From NCBI RefSeq assembly GCF_013389595.1, contig NZ_CP058306.1, forward strand, positions 3,224,001 through 3,288,000: a DNA stretch of 64,000 nt, read 5' to 3'. Source of the stretch: Flavobacterium sp. I3-2 (lineage in GTDB: Bacteria; Bacteroidota; Bacteroidia; Flavobacteriales; Flavobacteriaceae). Below, in pieces: positions 25,862 through 35,171 of the stretch (position 1 is the stretch's first letter; every line of letters begins with the position of its first letter). The notes beneath the pieces are model-generated. The model saw nothing but the letters and a program-made list of their open reading frames with translations, was not told where the DNA came from and searched no databases. The translations under genes were made by a program, and so were the position numbers.

Positions 25862-26752
25862 ATGAAAATGATTTTATTAAGTTCATTATTTGCAATTGCA
25901 ATTTTAGTTTCTTGTGATAAGAAAAATGATGCCAATGGAACAAATTCAAATGATTCATCTTCAGAATCTAAAGAAACAGTTGCAAAACCAACAGCTCCTA
26001 AATCGGAAGGAACTGTTCGTGTGTTATTTGTAGGAAACAGTCACACAGAATATTTTGTGAGTTTTCCAAAAGTTTTAGAAGCTCTTTGTAAAGAAAATGG
26101 TAAAAATGTTGAAGTTTTATCGTTGTTGCAAATGGGTGAAGGAATTGATAAAATTATTTCATCTAATAAATCTGCAGCTGATAAAATGTTTGGACAAACC
26201 GATGCCGATGGAAATTATATTGATTTCGTAATCATGCAAGAATCTACTCCAATCGCGATTCAGGAAGTTGATAAATTTAATTCGAATACTAAAATGTTAC
26301 ATGACTTAGTGGCTAAAAACAGTCCTGGTGTAGCAACTTATGTATATCAATTAATGGCTCCTTTTGAATTTGGAAGTTCTGATTTCAAAGATTATCAGCC
26401 TGTTTTAATTGAAAATGTGAATAACGCTGCGAAAGCTTTACCAAATGCTGGAGTAATAAATTTTGCTACTGTATTAGCTTCAGCTTATGAAGGAAAAGAA
26501 GGTTATAATCCTAAGAATAATGAAGTAGATTTATTACGTTTTACGGATACTTCTAAACATATGTTGAATGATGCGGTTTTCTTAAATTCAATTGTTTTAT
26601 ATCAAAATTTATTTGGAGAAACTCCTAAGATTCCACAGCAATTACCACTTTCTACAGGAACTTCTGATAATGATGATATTAAAATGATGGATGTAAGTAA
26701 AGGAGTTTCAAATCCGGATGCCTTACTTAAAATAGCTACTTCGTTTAAATAA
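25862..26752 (+). CDS. Lipoprotein, SGNH/GDSL hydrolase-like (DUF4886-like)
   Basis: 296 aa with a lipoprotein signal (LVSCDKKND, Cys 19) and a Ser/Asp-rich linker to about 55. The catalytic-looking block VRVLFVGNSHTEYF (about 57-70) is SGNH block I of the DUF4886 kind, in which the Ser of GNS is the nucleophile; IMQEST near 120 would be a later block. The final Asp-His pair is less clear: DTSKHMLNDAVFLNS near 238-252 has the right context. Probably an envelope esterase or carbohydrate-active hydrolase; substrate unknown. Confidence 0.65.
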   Translation: MKMILLSSLFAIAILVSCDKKNDANGTNSNDSSSESKETVAKPTAPKSEGTVRVLFVGNSHTEYFVSFPKVLEALCKENGKNVEVLSLLQMGEGIDKIISSNKSAADKMFGQTDADGNYIDFVIMQESTPIAIQEVDKFNSNTKMLHDLVAKNSPGVATYVYQLMAPFEFGSSDFKDYQPVLIENVNNAAKALPNAGVINFATVLASAYEGKEGYNPKNNEVDLLRFTDTSKHMLNDAVFLNSIVLYQNLFGETPKIPQQLPLSTGTSDNDDIKMMDVSKGVSNPDALLKIATSFK

Positions 26753-26773
26753 TTTACAATTTGTATATTAATG

Positions 26774-26809
26774 AAATACCCCTTGAAGATTATACTTCAA
26801 GGGGTATTT
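26774..26809. terminator. Bidirectional terminator
   Basis: AAATACCCCTTGAAG (26774-26788) and CTTCAAGGGGTATTT (26795-26809) make a perfect 15-bp stem with a 6-nt loop between convergent genes. Confidence 0.92.
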
Positions 26810-26810
26810 T

Positions 26811-29084
26811 TTATCTGATTAAAGAGAAATGACCTCTTAATTCTTTACCATTTGAAAAATTTACTAAAAACCAGTAATCACTAGGTTGCATTGGTTTTCC
26901 ATTACTGGTACCGTCCCAAGAAAACTCTGATTTCATTCGGTATAATAATTTTCCATATCTGTCAAAAATTGAAATAATTGCATTTGGATCCATGCGAGTT
27001 AAATTTGGAATACGCCAAGTATCATTGAAACCATCATCATTTGGTGTAATGAATCTTGGATAATCTAAAATATAAACACTTAAAACTTTTTCTCCACAGC
27101 CAGTTAAATCTCGGATATAAACGGTATAAGTTCCAACGCTTAATCCAGTGAAAACATTTGATAATTGATAATTGATTCCATCAAGAGAATATTCAAAAAC
27201 ACCGTTGTCGTTGACAATAATCGTTATTGAGTTATTAGATTCATTAAAATCAGTTGTTATTATTTGTACATCTGTAGGTCCACTTGAAATAGTTACATTA
27301 AATGATTGTGTAATTTCGCAACCTTCGATTGAAAAATAGGTAACGGTATATAATCCAGCTGTAGAAACTTGAATACTTTGTGCTGTTTCTCCAGTGTTCC
27401 AAGTGTAATTATTATTTTGATTGGAAGCGGTTAATGTTAACATTTCACCTTGACAAATTGAAAATTCTTGTAATGGTATGTTTTGTGTATTTACAACATT
27501 CAAGTTAACTTTTAAAATGGCAACACAAGTTCCGTTAATTGAAACTTTTGCAAAGATTTCTTGTTGATAAGCAATTGTATTTGTAAAATTAGTCGGAAGT
27601 GGATTGGTTTCGTTATTTGCATCCTGCGTAGTTAAATAAAAATCAATCATATGGTTTTGACCGAAATTGTTTTGCATACGAATTTCCTGAGCAATTTCAG
27701 TCAAATTAAAACTTGTAAATCCATCTGTTGAATTAGCATCAGCATCACATTTCGTTTGATTGATTGGAGCAATATTTTCGGAATTGATCAATAAGTTAAT
27801 TGTAGCCACATATTCACAACCACTTTCAGAAACAATACGAGCAAAAACTTGCGTTCCATTCGTAGCGTTAAAAGGTATTGCTGTATTTATGACCCCAGAT
27901 AAAACTCCATTGTTGTTATTTTGATAAAAACTTATTGAGTCCAATGGATCAATTGTAATTAATTCGATGGCGTCATTAATATTGAAAGAAGCGGTATTTT
28001 CATTAGCTACTCCACAAAGTTGTAAATTAACTGTTTGTTCAAAATCAAATAAATCGTATTCAACAGTGATTTCACCTTCAGAAATACAACCATTTTGTTG
28101 TGTGATTTTTACTTTATAGATTCCGGCTTCTGTTACAGTGTAAGTACCTTGACTTTGATTTGGAATTAAAATATTGTTTTTAAACCATTGATAAGTTGCA
28201 TTAGATGTTGTTGCATTTAATGTTAAAGTTTGATTAACACACAATGCGTTGTTATTTGCAATTAATTTATTAGGACCTAAATCAACTTCAGCATTAAAAC
28301 TATTTGCTCTTAAAAAAACAGCAGAATCATAAAGTGCATTTCCTTGGTCAGCAATTACGATTTTAATTCGATATGTATTTCCTGGAATTACTGCTGTTTC
28401 GACATGCATAGGAACTGTATTTCCATTATATGCAATAGGAGAATTTATGTCGTTGTAACTAGCAAAATACTGTGCGTTTGATGCAGGACAAAGTCCACCT
28501 GCGCCACGGATTGTACTCGATGTTACTGGTGTATTTGTTCCTGGTACTAAAGCTAGGTTTTGAGGTGTTGTTCCGGCAGTTATATTCGTAAGAATAAAAG
28601 CAAAACCATCTGTATAATTACATTGATTTTGAGTTCCGTTGATTAAATATTGCTCTGAAGCAAAAATATAATCAAAACGAATTGTATTGGCAGTCGGAAT
28701 AAAATCAAAAATTAAACTTGAAGCATTGTATGTATTGTTGATATTTACAGCGTTTTGTAAATCCATATCTCCAGTCCAACTGCTAGGTCCATCGCTTAGA
28801 GTAGCGAAACTTGGTCCAGGAGCTGCTGATAATTTACCTGTAGTCAGTACAATTCCTTCATCGAAAGGAAAACTTGATTGCGCTTTGTTAAAATATCCCC
28901 AGCTTTTCATTCCATCAGGAAAAGTGTAGCCGTTGAAATTAACATTTAAAACATTAGTACATGTTCCGTTTATGAAACCATCGATTAATTGTTGGTTTGT
29001 AAACGTATTATTTACTGTGATTTGTTGCGCAAAAATAGTTTGCGAAAACAAAATTAAAAACAGTATTTTGTGGATCATCTTCAT
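26811..29084 (-). CDS. T9SS type B sorting-domain protein with choice-of-anchor L domain
   Basis: 757 aa secreted protein. Signal peptide to about residue 19 (FSQTIFAQ), a choice-of-anchor L domain (about 25-265: DFIPTANTIRFDYIFASEQY, DGFAFILTN), Ig/PKD-like repeats in the middle (ATYQWFKNNILIPNQSQGTYTVTEAGIYKV and similar), and the gliding-motility-associated C-terminal sorting domain (about 670-757: FITPNDDGFNDTWRIPNL, ISIFDRYGKLLY, WDGTSNGKPMQPSDYWFLV). The C-terminal domain directs export by the type IX secretion system and attachment at the surface through PorP/SprF-type proteins. Likely adhesin or gliding-related surface protein. Confidence 0.93.
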   Translation of the reverse strand: MKMIHKILFLILFSQTIFAQQITVNNTFTNQQLIDGFINGTCTNVLNVNFNGYTFPDGMKSWGYFNKAQSSFPFDEGIVLTTGKLSAAPGPSFATLSDGPSSWTGDMDLQNAVNINNTYNASSLIFDFIPTANTIRFDYIFASEQYLINGTQNQCNYTDGFAFILTNITAGTTPQNLALVPGTNTPVTSSTIRGAGGLCPASNAQYFASYNDINSPIAYNGNTVPMHVETAVIPGNTYRIKIVIADQGNALYDSAVFLRANSFNAEVDLGPNKLIANNNALCVNQTLTLNATTSNATYQWFKNNILIPNQSQGTYTVTEAGIYKVKITQQNGCISEGEITVEYDLFDFEQTVNLQLCGVANENTASFNINDAIELITIDPLDSISFYQNNNNGVLSGVINTAIPFNATNGTQVFARIVSESGCEYVATINLLINSENIAPINQTKCDADANSTDGFTSFNLTEIAQEIRMQNNFGQNHMIDFYLTTQDANNETNPLPTNFTNTIAYQQEIFAKVSINGTCVAILKVNLNVVNTQNIPLQEFSICQGEMLTLTASNQNNNYTWNTGETAQSIQVSTAGLYTVTYFSIEGCEITQSFNVTISSGPTDVQIITTDFNESNNSITIIVNDNGVFEYSLDGINYQLSNVFTGLSVGTYTVYIRDLTGCGEKVLSVYILDYPRFITPNDDGFNDTWRIPNLTRMDPNAIISIFDRYGKLLYRMKSEFSWDGTSNGKPMQPSDYWFLVNFSNGKELRGHFSLIR

Positions 29085-29106
29085 TTTGCAAAGATAATCA
29101 TTTTTT

Positions 29107-30930
29107 TTATTGATATGGTACTGTAGTTGGTCGGCCAGAGTTGAAACGCATTAAATCAAAGTTATCATTACGTATATTATTTGTTTTGATGATGTTTCTT
29201 CCGTTTCCAGGAATTGTTGGATAAAGAGCTATTGAAAATTGAATATTCTGAAAAACTAGATAATCATTATTTAAAAGAATACCAATGGCTATTTTAGAAT
29301 ACATTTCATTTGAAACAAATTTGTTGTTTTCATCTCCTAACCATCCTAATGAAGCGGATAAAAAAGGACTGGATCTAAATCCTAAAATACTTCCTGGCGC
29401 ATAAGATTGTGTTTGAAAACTCAACAAAACACGCTTGGTTCCAAATAAATTATAACTATAAAAACCATCAATACCATTTTCGATTCCATTTAAATTAATT
29501 CGATCTTTTGAGTAATCCAATCGATTGTAACCATAAACCAATTCAGGGTTGAAAAATTGTCTGAATTTCCAATTTCTGTATTCATATATTCTTGAGAAAA
29601 ACATTCCTTTGATACTTAAAACACTTTGTTCAGCTTTGCTTCCGTTATAAAAAGTTCCCCATTCTACATTTACACCAAAATAATCATCATTAACAAATTT
29701 ACCAATTGAAAATTCCGCACCTATATAGGGTCTTAAAATTCGATTCTTCCATTGCAAACCTCCAGTTATCGAAAAGTTTTTACCATAATTCACGTCTTCA
29801 ATCAAACCATAATTGAATAAATATTTAGTTTGCTTGTATTGCGATGAAGAAATTGCAAGTGAACCTAAAAGAAAACGTTGATCAGTATATAAACCTTCTG
29901 GGTCATTTGAAGGCATTGGATTCTCTTTATAATTGATTACATTATATCGTAATGATGTGATAAAGTTTGTGATGTTTTTTTCTTCGGGTTTAGAAATTCT
30001 AAAAGCTCTACCAACCCAAACGTCATAAACATTATATTTTATATTCGTAAACTCGTAATTGTTGTTTACATCAGGAATAGAATCTTTATAGAAAATTTTC
30101 GAAAGCGTTATTCCACCAGCATATTTTGCAAGAGGCGAATAAAATGGACGTTCAACGTAAACTGATTTTTGATGATTTTTAGCAAAGTCAATATCGTATA
30201 AACCACCCACATTGATAAAAGTATTTTTGATATTATTTACTTGATATTGCGCGCGAAAAGCGTGTTTGTTTTGTATGAAATTTGTTTTGTATTGTGTTGA
30301 TAAATAGTGTCCAAAACCTCCGAAATTTCTAGAAACCAAACGTATTCTTCCTCCTGAATTAGATAATGAACCAGTTGGGTAAATACTCCAAGCATCTAGT
30401 ACTTTGATATCGATATCAACAGAATCAGGATTATTCGGAATTAATATTGGAGTGATTTTTACTCTTCGAATATAACGTTGTGTACGCATTAAACGTTCAC
30501 TTTCTTTTATTTTTACAGAATCTAATTTTTGATCAGGCTTAAATAATAAAATATTTCTGATTGTAAATTTTTTTGTTTTTAAATGTGCTTTATTTCCAAG
30601 TCGTTCAATTCTTTTTTTCGGTATTTGTGTCGAATCATCAATCGAAAAACCAAATGGATCCATGGTTTGGATGTCAATATTTCGAATGATTTTTCCTTCA
30701 AAAGGACCATAATTGATGGTTTCAACTTTATTAATTTCTTTTACTGTTGTCGGTTTTTGGGTTGATTTTTTTTTGAAAACTAAATTTTCAATTGATTTAA
30801 AAAAGTTATTTTTTTTTTGCGGTTTTTGATTATTCTCAACCGAATTTACTTTAGGTATAGTATCGCTATTTTGTGCTTTTGTTTGAAGACACAAAATCAA
30901 GAAAAACAGTATGTAAATTTTTTTTAGCAA
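29107..30930 (-). CDS. BamA-like outer-membrane protein
   Basis: 607 aa with a signal peptide (LCLQTKAQ, about residue 20), a basic linker, then a POTRA-like region (about 70-185: GKIIRNIDIQTMDPFGFSIDD, TIRNILLFKPDQKLDSVKIKESERLMRTQRYIRRVKI, DIDIKVLDAWSIYPTG) and a beta-barrel to about residue 595 (SRNFGGFGHYLSTQYKTNF, RAQYQVNNIKNTFINVGG and onwards). It resembles the BamA/TamA family found in extra copies in Bacteroidota. The exact client or lipid substrate is not known. Last residues RPTTVPYQ are unusual in not ending with an aromatic residue. 22 bp before the T9SS gene. Confidence 0.82.
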   Translation of the reverse strand: MLKKIYILFFLILCLQTKAQNSDTIPKVNSVENNQKPQKKNNFFKSIENLVFKKKSTQKPTTVKEINKVETINYGPFEGKIIRNIDIQTMDPFGFSIDDSTQIPKKRIERLGNKAHLKTKKFTIRNILLFKPDQKLDSVKIKESERLMRTQRYIRRVKITPILIPNNPDSVDIDIKVLDAWSIYPTGSLSNSGGRIRLVSRNFGGFGHYLSTQYKTNFIQNKHAFRAQYQVNNIKNTFINVGGLYDIDFAKNHQKSVYVERPFYSPLAKYAGGITLSKIFYKDSIPDVNNNYEFTNIKYNVYDVWVGRAFRISKPEEKNITNFITSLRYNVINYKENPMPSNDPEGLYTDQRFLLGSLAISSSQYKQTKYLFNYGLIEDVNYGKNFSITGGLQWKNRILRPYIGAEFSIGKFVNDDYFGVNVEWGTFYNGSKAEQSVLSIKGMFFSRIYEYRNWKFRQFFNPELVYGYNRLDYSKDRINLNGIENGIDGFYSYNLFGTKRVLLSFQTQSYAPGSILGFRSSPFLSASLGWLGDENNKFVSNEMYSKIAIGILLNNDYLVFQNIQFSIALYPTIPGNGRNIIKTNNIRNDNFDLMRFNSGRPTTVPYQ

Positions 30931-30961
30931 CGAGTTTTTAGTAAAAGTTAAATGTATTGAT

Positions 30962-31405
30962 TTAGGTATTTAATTCCAAATCTTTAATGTAATCTTCATA
31001 TTCATAAAAGAAAATTTCAAAAGCATTCATTTGTTCATTGAAGAATTCAAAAATTCGTGGCCAAGTTTTTTTATTATTTGAACTCACTTGATCTAATTCA
31101 ACCCAAATACGACTGATTAATTTTCCACTTTCTAAATATAAGTTTCTTTCAAAAAGCGCATCAGGAACATGCTCTTCCCAAAGAATTGTTCGAAGAGATT
31201 CAATTTTTTCGTAATAAATTTTTCGTTTTTCATCGTCCTTACATTCAATATCAAGCATTACCATTGCTTTTTTGTTATCTACATAAAACTTAAACGCAAA
31301 ATCTTTGATTTTTGTATCAAACAACAACCATTTTCTTGGATAAGCTTCTGCAAAATCAATCCAAAATTGTCTTTTAAGTTGTTGTACTTCTTCTTTACTG
31401 AACAT
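30962..31405 (-). CDS. DUF4268 domain protein
   Basis: 147 aa, almost entirely one DUF4268 domain: the opening RQFWIDFAEAYPRKWLLFDTKIKDFAFKFYVDNKKAMVMLDIE and the end NKKTWPRIFEFFNEQMNAFEIFFYEYEDYIKDL are typical. The domain is related to nuclease-like folds and also occurs fused to restriction-type proteins, but the stand-alone form is uncharacterised. Soluble, no signal. Divergent from the Nudix gene at 31475. Confidence 0.85.
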   Translation of the reverse strand: MFSKEEVQQLKRQFWIDFAEAYPRKWLLFDTKIKDFAFKFYVDNKKAMVMLDIECKDDEKRKIYYEKIESLRTILWEEHVPDALFERNLYLESGKLISRIWVELDQVSSNNKKTWPRIFEFFNEQMNAFEIFFYEYEDYIKDLELNT

Positions 31406-31474
31406 TTTAATTTATTTTTAGGATATAAATATATTTAATTTTTTTACTTTTATTTCTACTTAAGAAAATGATTT

Positions 31475-32113
31475 ATGTTATTCGATAAATTCTTAGAATT
31501 AATCCCTAAAATTGAAAAAGAACCTTTGCTTTCTTCAGAAGCTCATAAAAAAATGGCTCCATTAGAGCGATTAAAATATTATGAAAATTATGACTATTCC
31601 ATTCATAATCCTAGAAAATCCGCGGTTCTTTCTTTATTTTACCCCAAAGATACGCAAACCTATTTATTATTAATCGTTCGTTCAGAATATGTAGGTGTAC
31701 ATTCTGCTCAGATTTCTTTTCCTGGAGGTAAAATGGAAATATTTGATAGTACATTACAAGAAACTGCTTTGAGAGAAACGGAAGAAGAAGTCGGAATTTC
31801 AAGAGATAAAATTGAAATTATAAAGCCATTTTCTGAATTGTATATTCCTCCAAGCAATTTTTTAGTTTCTCCATTTATGGGAATTACAACAGAAACAATT
31901 ATACCAAAAATAGATACACGAGAAGTTTCTCATATTTTAGAGTTACCAATTCACGATTTATTAGATAATCGATTGATATCTAATGTGAAAATGACAACTT
32001 CATATGCAAATGAAATTGAAGTTCCCGCATTTATAATTTCAGAACACATCGTTTGGGGAGCAACTGCAATGATTTTAAGTGAAATAAAACAGACTATAAA
32101 TAATGTTATATAA
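31475..32113 (+). CDS. CoA pyrophosphohydrolase-type Nudix hydrolase
   Basis: 212 aa with a canonical Nudix box: GGKMEIFDSTLQETALRETEEEVGI at about 88-112, preceded by SAQISFPGG, which matches the UPF0035/NudL signature of enzymes that cleave CoA and acyl-CoA to 3',5'-ADP and phosphopantetheine. Cytoplasmic. Directly upstream (35 bp) of the acyltransferase gene on the same strand, a plausible two-gene unit linked by CoA chemistry. Confidence 0.9.
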   Translation: MLFDKFLELIPKIEKEPLLSSEAHKKMAPLERLKYYENYDYSIHNPRKSAVLSLFYPKDTQTYLLLIVRSEYVGVHSAQISFPGGKMEIFDSTLQETALRETEEEVGISRDKIEIIKPFSELYIPPSNFLVSPFMGITTETIIPKIDTREVSHILELPIHDLLDNRLISNVKMTTSYANEIEVPAFIISEHIVWGATAMILSEIKQTINNVI

Positions 32114-32148
32114 AAAAGTCTTTTGTAAATTTGTAGATTGTACTAAAA

Positions 32149-32967
32149 ATGAAATTTATGGGATTATTGAGAAAAGATCCGTTCGGGCATGTACTTCTTT
32201 TTAAAAAATGGCTCATAAGAATCTTTGGATTTATTACGCATAAGCGATATAGAGGATTTAACGAATTAAGTATTGAAGGCTCTGAAATTATAAAAAGTTT
32301 ACCAGAAACGAATGTGCTTTTTATTTCAAATCATCAGACCTATTTTGCTGATGTTGTTTCTATGTTTCATGTTTTTAATGCAAGTTTAAAAGGACGAGTT
32401 GATAGTATTAAAAATGTATTTTACATTTGGAATCCCAAATTGAATATTTATTTTGTTTCTGCTAAAGAAACCATGAAATCTGGAATTCTACCTCGAATAA
32501 TGAGTTATGCTGGTGCGATTACCGTAGAACGAACTTGGCGCGAAAAAGGAAAAGACGTTGCAGAAAAAAAAGCTGTAAATCCAAATGATACTGAGAATAT
32601 TAAAATTGCTTTAAATGACGGTTGGGTAATTACATTTCCGCAAGGAACAACCAAATCATTTAAACCTGTACGTAAAGGAACCGCTCATATTATTAAAGAA
32701 CACCGACCGATTGTTGTTCCGATTGTGATTGACGGTTTTAGAAGATCTTTTGATAAAAAAGGAATTTGGTTAAAGAAGAAAGGAATTCTACAATCAATGG
32801 TAATCAAAGAGCCTTTAGATATTGATTACGATAATGATTCTATTGATGTTATTGTTGAAAAAATTGAATTCGCAATTGAACAGCATCCATCATTTTTGAA
32901 AGTTGTTCCTGCAGAAATTTTAGAAAACGAAAAGGAATTAAATAAAAAACGACGTTTCAATTATTAA
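32149..32967 (+). CDS. 1-acylglycerol-3-phosphate O-acyltransferase family protein
   Basis: 272 aa PlsC-type acyltransferase. The catalytic HxxxxD motif is seen in NHQTYFAD (about 61-68); the second block is FPQGTTKSFKPVRKG (about 164-178), corresponding to the EGT phosphate-binding motif with Gln in place of Glu; a VPIVIDGF block follows. Such enzymes acylate lysophosphatidate at the membrane surface in phospholipid synthesis, or in Bacteroidota ornithine- or other acyl-lipids. Complete; followed by a strong terminator. Confidence 0.87.
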   Translation: MKFMGLLRKDPFGHVLLFKKWLIRIFGFITHKRYRGFNELSIEGSEIIKSLPETNVLFISNHQTYFADVVSMFHVFNASLKGRVDSIKNVFYIWNPKLNIYFVSAKETMKSGILPRIMSYAGAITVERTWREKGKDVAEKKAVNPNDTENIKIALNDGWVITFPQGTTKSFKPVRKGTAHIIKEHRPIVVPIVIDGFRRSFDKKGIWLKKKGILQSMVIKEPLDIDYDNDSIDVIVEKIEFAIEQHPSFLKVVPAEILENEKELNKKRRFNY

Positions 32968-33004
32968 GACAAAAAAATCGGCAAAAGCCGATTTTTTTGT
33001 CTTA
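32965..33004. terminator. Bidirectional terminator
   Basis: Perfect 18-bp stem: 32965-32982 pairs with 32987-33004 around an AAAA loop, core ATCGGC/GCCGAT extended by A and T tracts and TAAGAC/GTCTTA. It lies between convergent genes and overlaps the stop codon of the acyltransferase. Confidence 0.95.
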
Positions 33005-33012
33005 AATATATT

Positions 33013-33450
33013 TTACCACTTCAAAGGAATATTCAAACCAAAAGAAAACGTAAAACCTTCTATAGGTTTTAAATCCTTTTTCGTGTTGGTTTCAATTCCA
33101 TATCCAAAAGTAAAATCGATGATTGTTAATACAGAAAATCCAACTTTTGGAGTTACGGTATAAGGCGAAACTTCTGCTTCAATCATAGGTATAATTAAAT
33201 AATCTGTCTTTGGATAATACGTTAATCCAACTTCTGGAATAGCTACAAATTTATTTCTAAAATGAGCCAAATTTGCAGTTGCATCAATTTTATATGTAAA
33301 ATTATTATTTGAATTATGTAAATAAAAACCACCAATTTTTGCCATATTTCCACTTTGCGTTTGGTACGAAATCGTAGGTCCGTAAATATTAGTTTGCGCA
33401 ACAGAAATCGAGGTAATCAATCCGAATAATATAAGAAAGTGTTTTTTCAT
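33013..33450 (-). CDS. Hypothetical secreted beta-barrel-like protein
   Basis: 145 aa from ATG 33450, chosen because a clean signal peptide (MKKHFLILFGLITSISVAQ) starts there; an earlier in-frame ATG at 33489 would put 13 hydrophobic residues in front of it. The mature part is alternating strands with aromatic ends (TNIYGPTISYQTQSGNMAKIGGFYL, AEVSPYTVTPKVGFSVLTIIDFTFGYGIET), consistent with a small outer-membrane or periplasmic barrel. No family recognised. Lies 51 bp downstream of the NAT gene on the same strand. Confidence 0.7.
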   Translation of the reverse strand: MKKHFLILFGLITSISVAQTNIYGPTISYQTQSGNMAKIGGFYLHNSNNNFTYKIDATANLAHFRNKFVAIPEVGLTYYPKTDYLIIPMIEAEVSPYTVTPKVGFSVLTIIDFTFGYGIETNTKKDLKPIEGFTFSFGLNIPLKW

Positions 33451-33501
33451 ATCAATTAATTTAATAAATAGTTGGATTATGAATTTCAAAACGAATGCTT
33501 C

Positions 33502-34305
33502 TTAAAGAAATGTATTTAGTTTTTTATCCAAAAATTCTTCTTCTTCTGAGATTTCGATGTTAAAAACAGAAGTAATTATATTTTTTAATTCTTCGATAGT
33601 TTCAATTTTTAAAGTTTTTGATGTACCGTTTAAATCATATGTTTTAAAAATATTATTTACAAGTGAATATCTACCATTTTTATCAGCCTTAGAAAGGAAA
33701 AGAATGTTTGTGAAAATGAAATCCGGATTTGTAGAAGTGTACCAATTACCAACTTCAAAATCTACAAAATATTGCGGATTTTTATTAAATCTATACATTG
33801 ATTTCCAGTTGTTATTTATTCTTGTTTGCAAAACAAAATCATCTTCAAACTTTATAATTTGGTATGTTTCATGAGGCGTTTCTTGAACTTCATCTAAAAC
33901 AAATTTAAGTGGTGAAGTCAATGTTTGCGCTCCGAAACCAACATCTATAATATATTCAATTTGATTATAAGTCACTAACAGAAACATATGTGTTAATGAA
34001 GTAATTGAATTTATTGAATCATTCCAAACAACACGTCCTGCTAAAGGTCTAACTTCAAAACCAATTTCAGTTAAAATATGTAAAAATAATGTATTTTGTT
34101 CGTAACAATATCCACCTCTTTTCTTTAAAACTAATTTCGCTACAATCGAATTTATATCAATTTTAACGGGTAGTTTTAAAAGTGGATTTATGTTTTCGAA
34201 TGGAATTGTAATTGCATGTAGATAATTCAATTTTTTTAAAATTTCAAAATCTACTTTGCATTCTTCAGTAAAACCAATTCTTTCAAAATATTTGTTTAAG
34301 TCCAT
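33502..34305 (-). CDS. Arylamine N-acetyltransferase
   Basis: 267 aa NAT fold. The catalytic triad is visible: Cys in RGGYCYEQN (about 64-72), His in SLTHMFLL (about 107) and Asp in IDVGFG (about 122). The family consensus around the cysteine is RGGxCxExN, matched exactly. The enzyme transfers an acetyl group from acetyl-CoA to arylamines or related amines; the natural substrate in flavobacteria is unknown. Cytoplasmic. Confidence 0.93.
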   Translation of the reverse strand: MDLNKYFERIGFTEECKVDFEILKKLNYLHAITIPFENINPLLKLPVKIDINSIVAKLVLKKRGGYCYEQNTLFLHILTEIGFEVRPLAGRVVWNDSINSITSLTHMFLLVTYNQIEYIIDVGFGAQTLTSPLKFVLDEVQETPHETYQIIKFEDDFVLQTRINNNWKSMYRFNKNPQYFVDFEVGNWYTSTNPDFIFTNILFLSKADKNGRYSLVNNIFKTYDLNGTSKTLKIETIEELKNIITSVFNIEISEEEEFLDKKLNTFL

Positions 34306-34384
34306 ATTGATTTATGTCTTCTGTGATTTATCGATTATTTATTTATATTATTTAAAATTGATTTACAAAACCATTTTGAATAAA

Positions 34385-34412
34385 AAAAGCTGTAGATAAA
34401 TTTACAGCTTTT
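34385..34412 (-). terminator. Terminator after tpiA operon
   Basis: AAAAGCTGTA (34385-34394) pairs with TACAGCTTTT (34403-34412) with an 8-nt loop, directly after the tpiA stop on the minus strand. Confidence 0.85.
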
Positions 34413-34417
34413 AAACT

Positions 34418-35170
34418 TTATATTGCGCTAACAATAGCAGAAAAATCTTTTGGATTTAAAGCAGCTCCGCCAATTAATCCACCATCAACATCTGGTTTAG
34501 AAAAAATTTCTTTAGCATTATCTGGTTTCACGCTTCCACCGTATAAAATAGAAGTATTGTTAGCTACGTTTTGATCGTATTGATGAGCGATCTGTTCACG
34601 GATAAATTGATGCATTTCTTGAGCTTGTTCTGGCGTTGCAGTTTCTCCGGTTCCAATTGCCCAAACAGGTTCGTAAGCAATTACGATGTTTTCCCAAGCT
34701 TGTTTTGGCAAATGAAACAAAGCATCTTTTAGTTGGTAATAAACGACATTTTGAAATTGCTTGCATTCACGATCTTTTAATTCTTCGCCAACACAGAAAA
34801 TAACACGCATTTTGTGTCTTAAAGCTGTATCAACTTTGCTAGCTAGAGTTCCGTCTGTTTCTTTAAAATATTGTCTTCTTTCAGAATGTCCTAAGATAAC
34901 GATGTCAACGCCAATGCTTGTCAACATATCAGCAGAAATTTCACCAGTAAAAGCACCACCTTCAGCTTGATGCATGTTTTGCGCAGCAACTCCAATATTT
35001 GTGCCTTCTAATTGTTGTGTAGCAATTAATAAGTTTGTGAATGGTGGAGCAACAATGATCTCAACTTCTTTATCGTTTGGTAATTCGTTTACTAGTTCGT
35101 TTAAGAAAGCTGAAGTTTCTTGTGCATTTTTATGCATTTTCCAGTTTCCGGCTACAATTGAATGTCTCAT
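34418..35170 (-). CDS. tpiA: Triosephosphate isomerase
   Basis: 250 aa, the normal length. Catalytic residues are present: N10 and K12 in AGNWKMHK, His in ILGHSERRQYF (about 95), Glu in AYEPVWAIGTG (about 168) and the phosphate loop LYGGSVKPDN and GGALIGGA-like segment. It interconverts dihydroxyacetone phosphate and glyceraldehyde-3-phosphate. Last gene of a tightly packed minus-strand operon: 1 nt separates it from the thioredoxin-like lipoprotein gene. Confidence 0.98.
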   Translation of the reverse strand: MRHSIVAGNWKMHKNAQETSAFLNELVNELPNDKEVEIIVAPPFTNLLIATQQLEGTNIGVAAQNMHQAEGGAFTGEISADMLTSIGVDIVILGHSERRQYFKETDGTLASKVDTALRHKMRVIFCVGEELKDRECKQFQNVVYYQLKDALFHLPKQAWENIVIAYEPVWAIGTGETATPEQAQEMHQFIREQIAHQYDQNVANNTSILYGGSVKPDNAKEIFSKPDVDGGLIGGAALNPKDFSAIVSAI

Positions 35171-35171
35171 A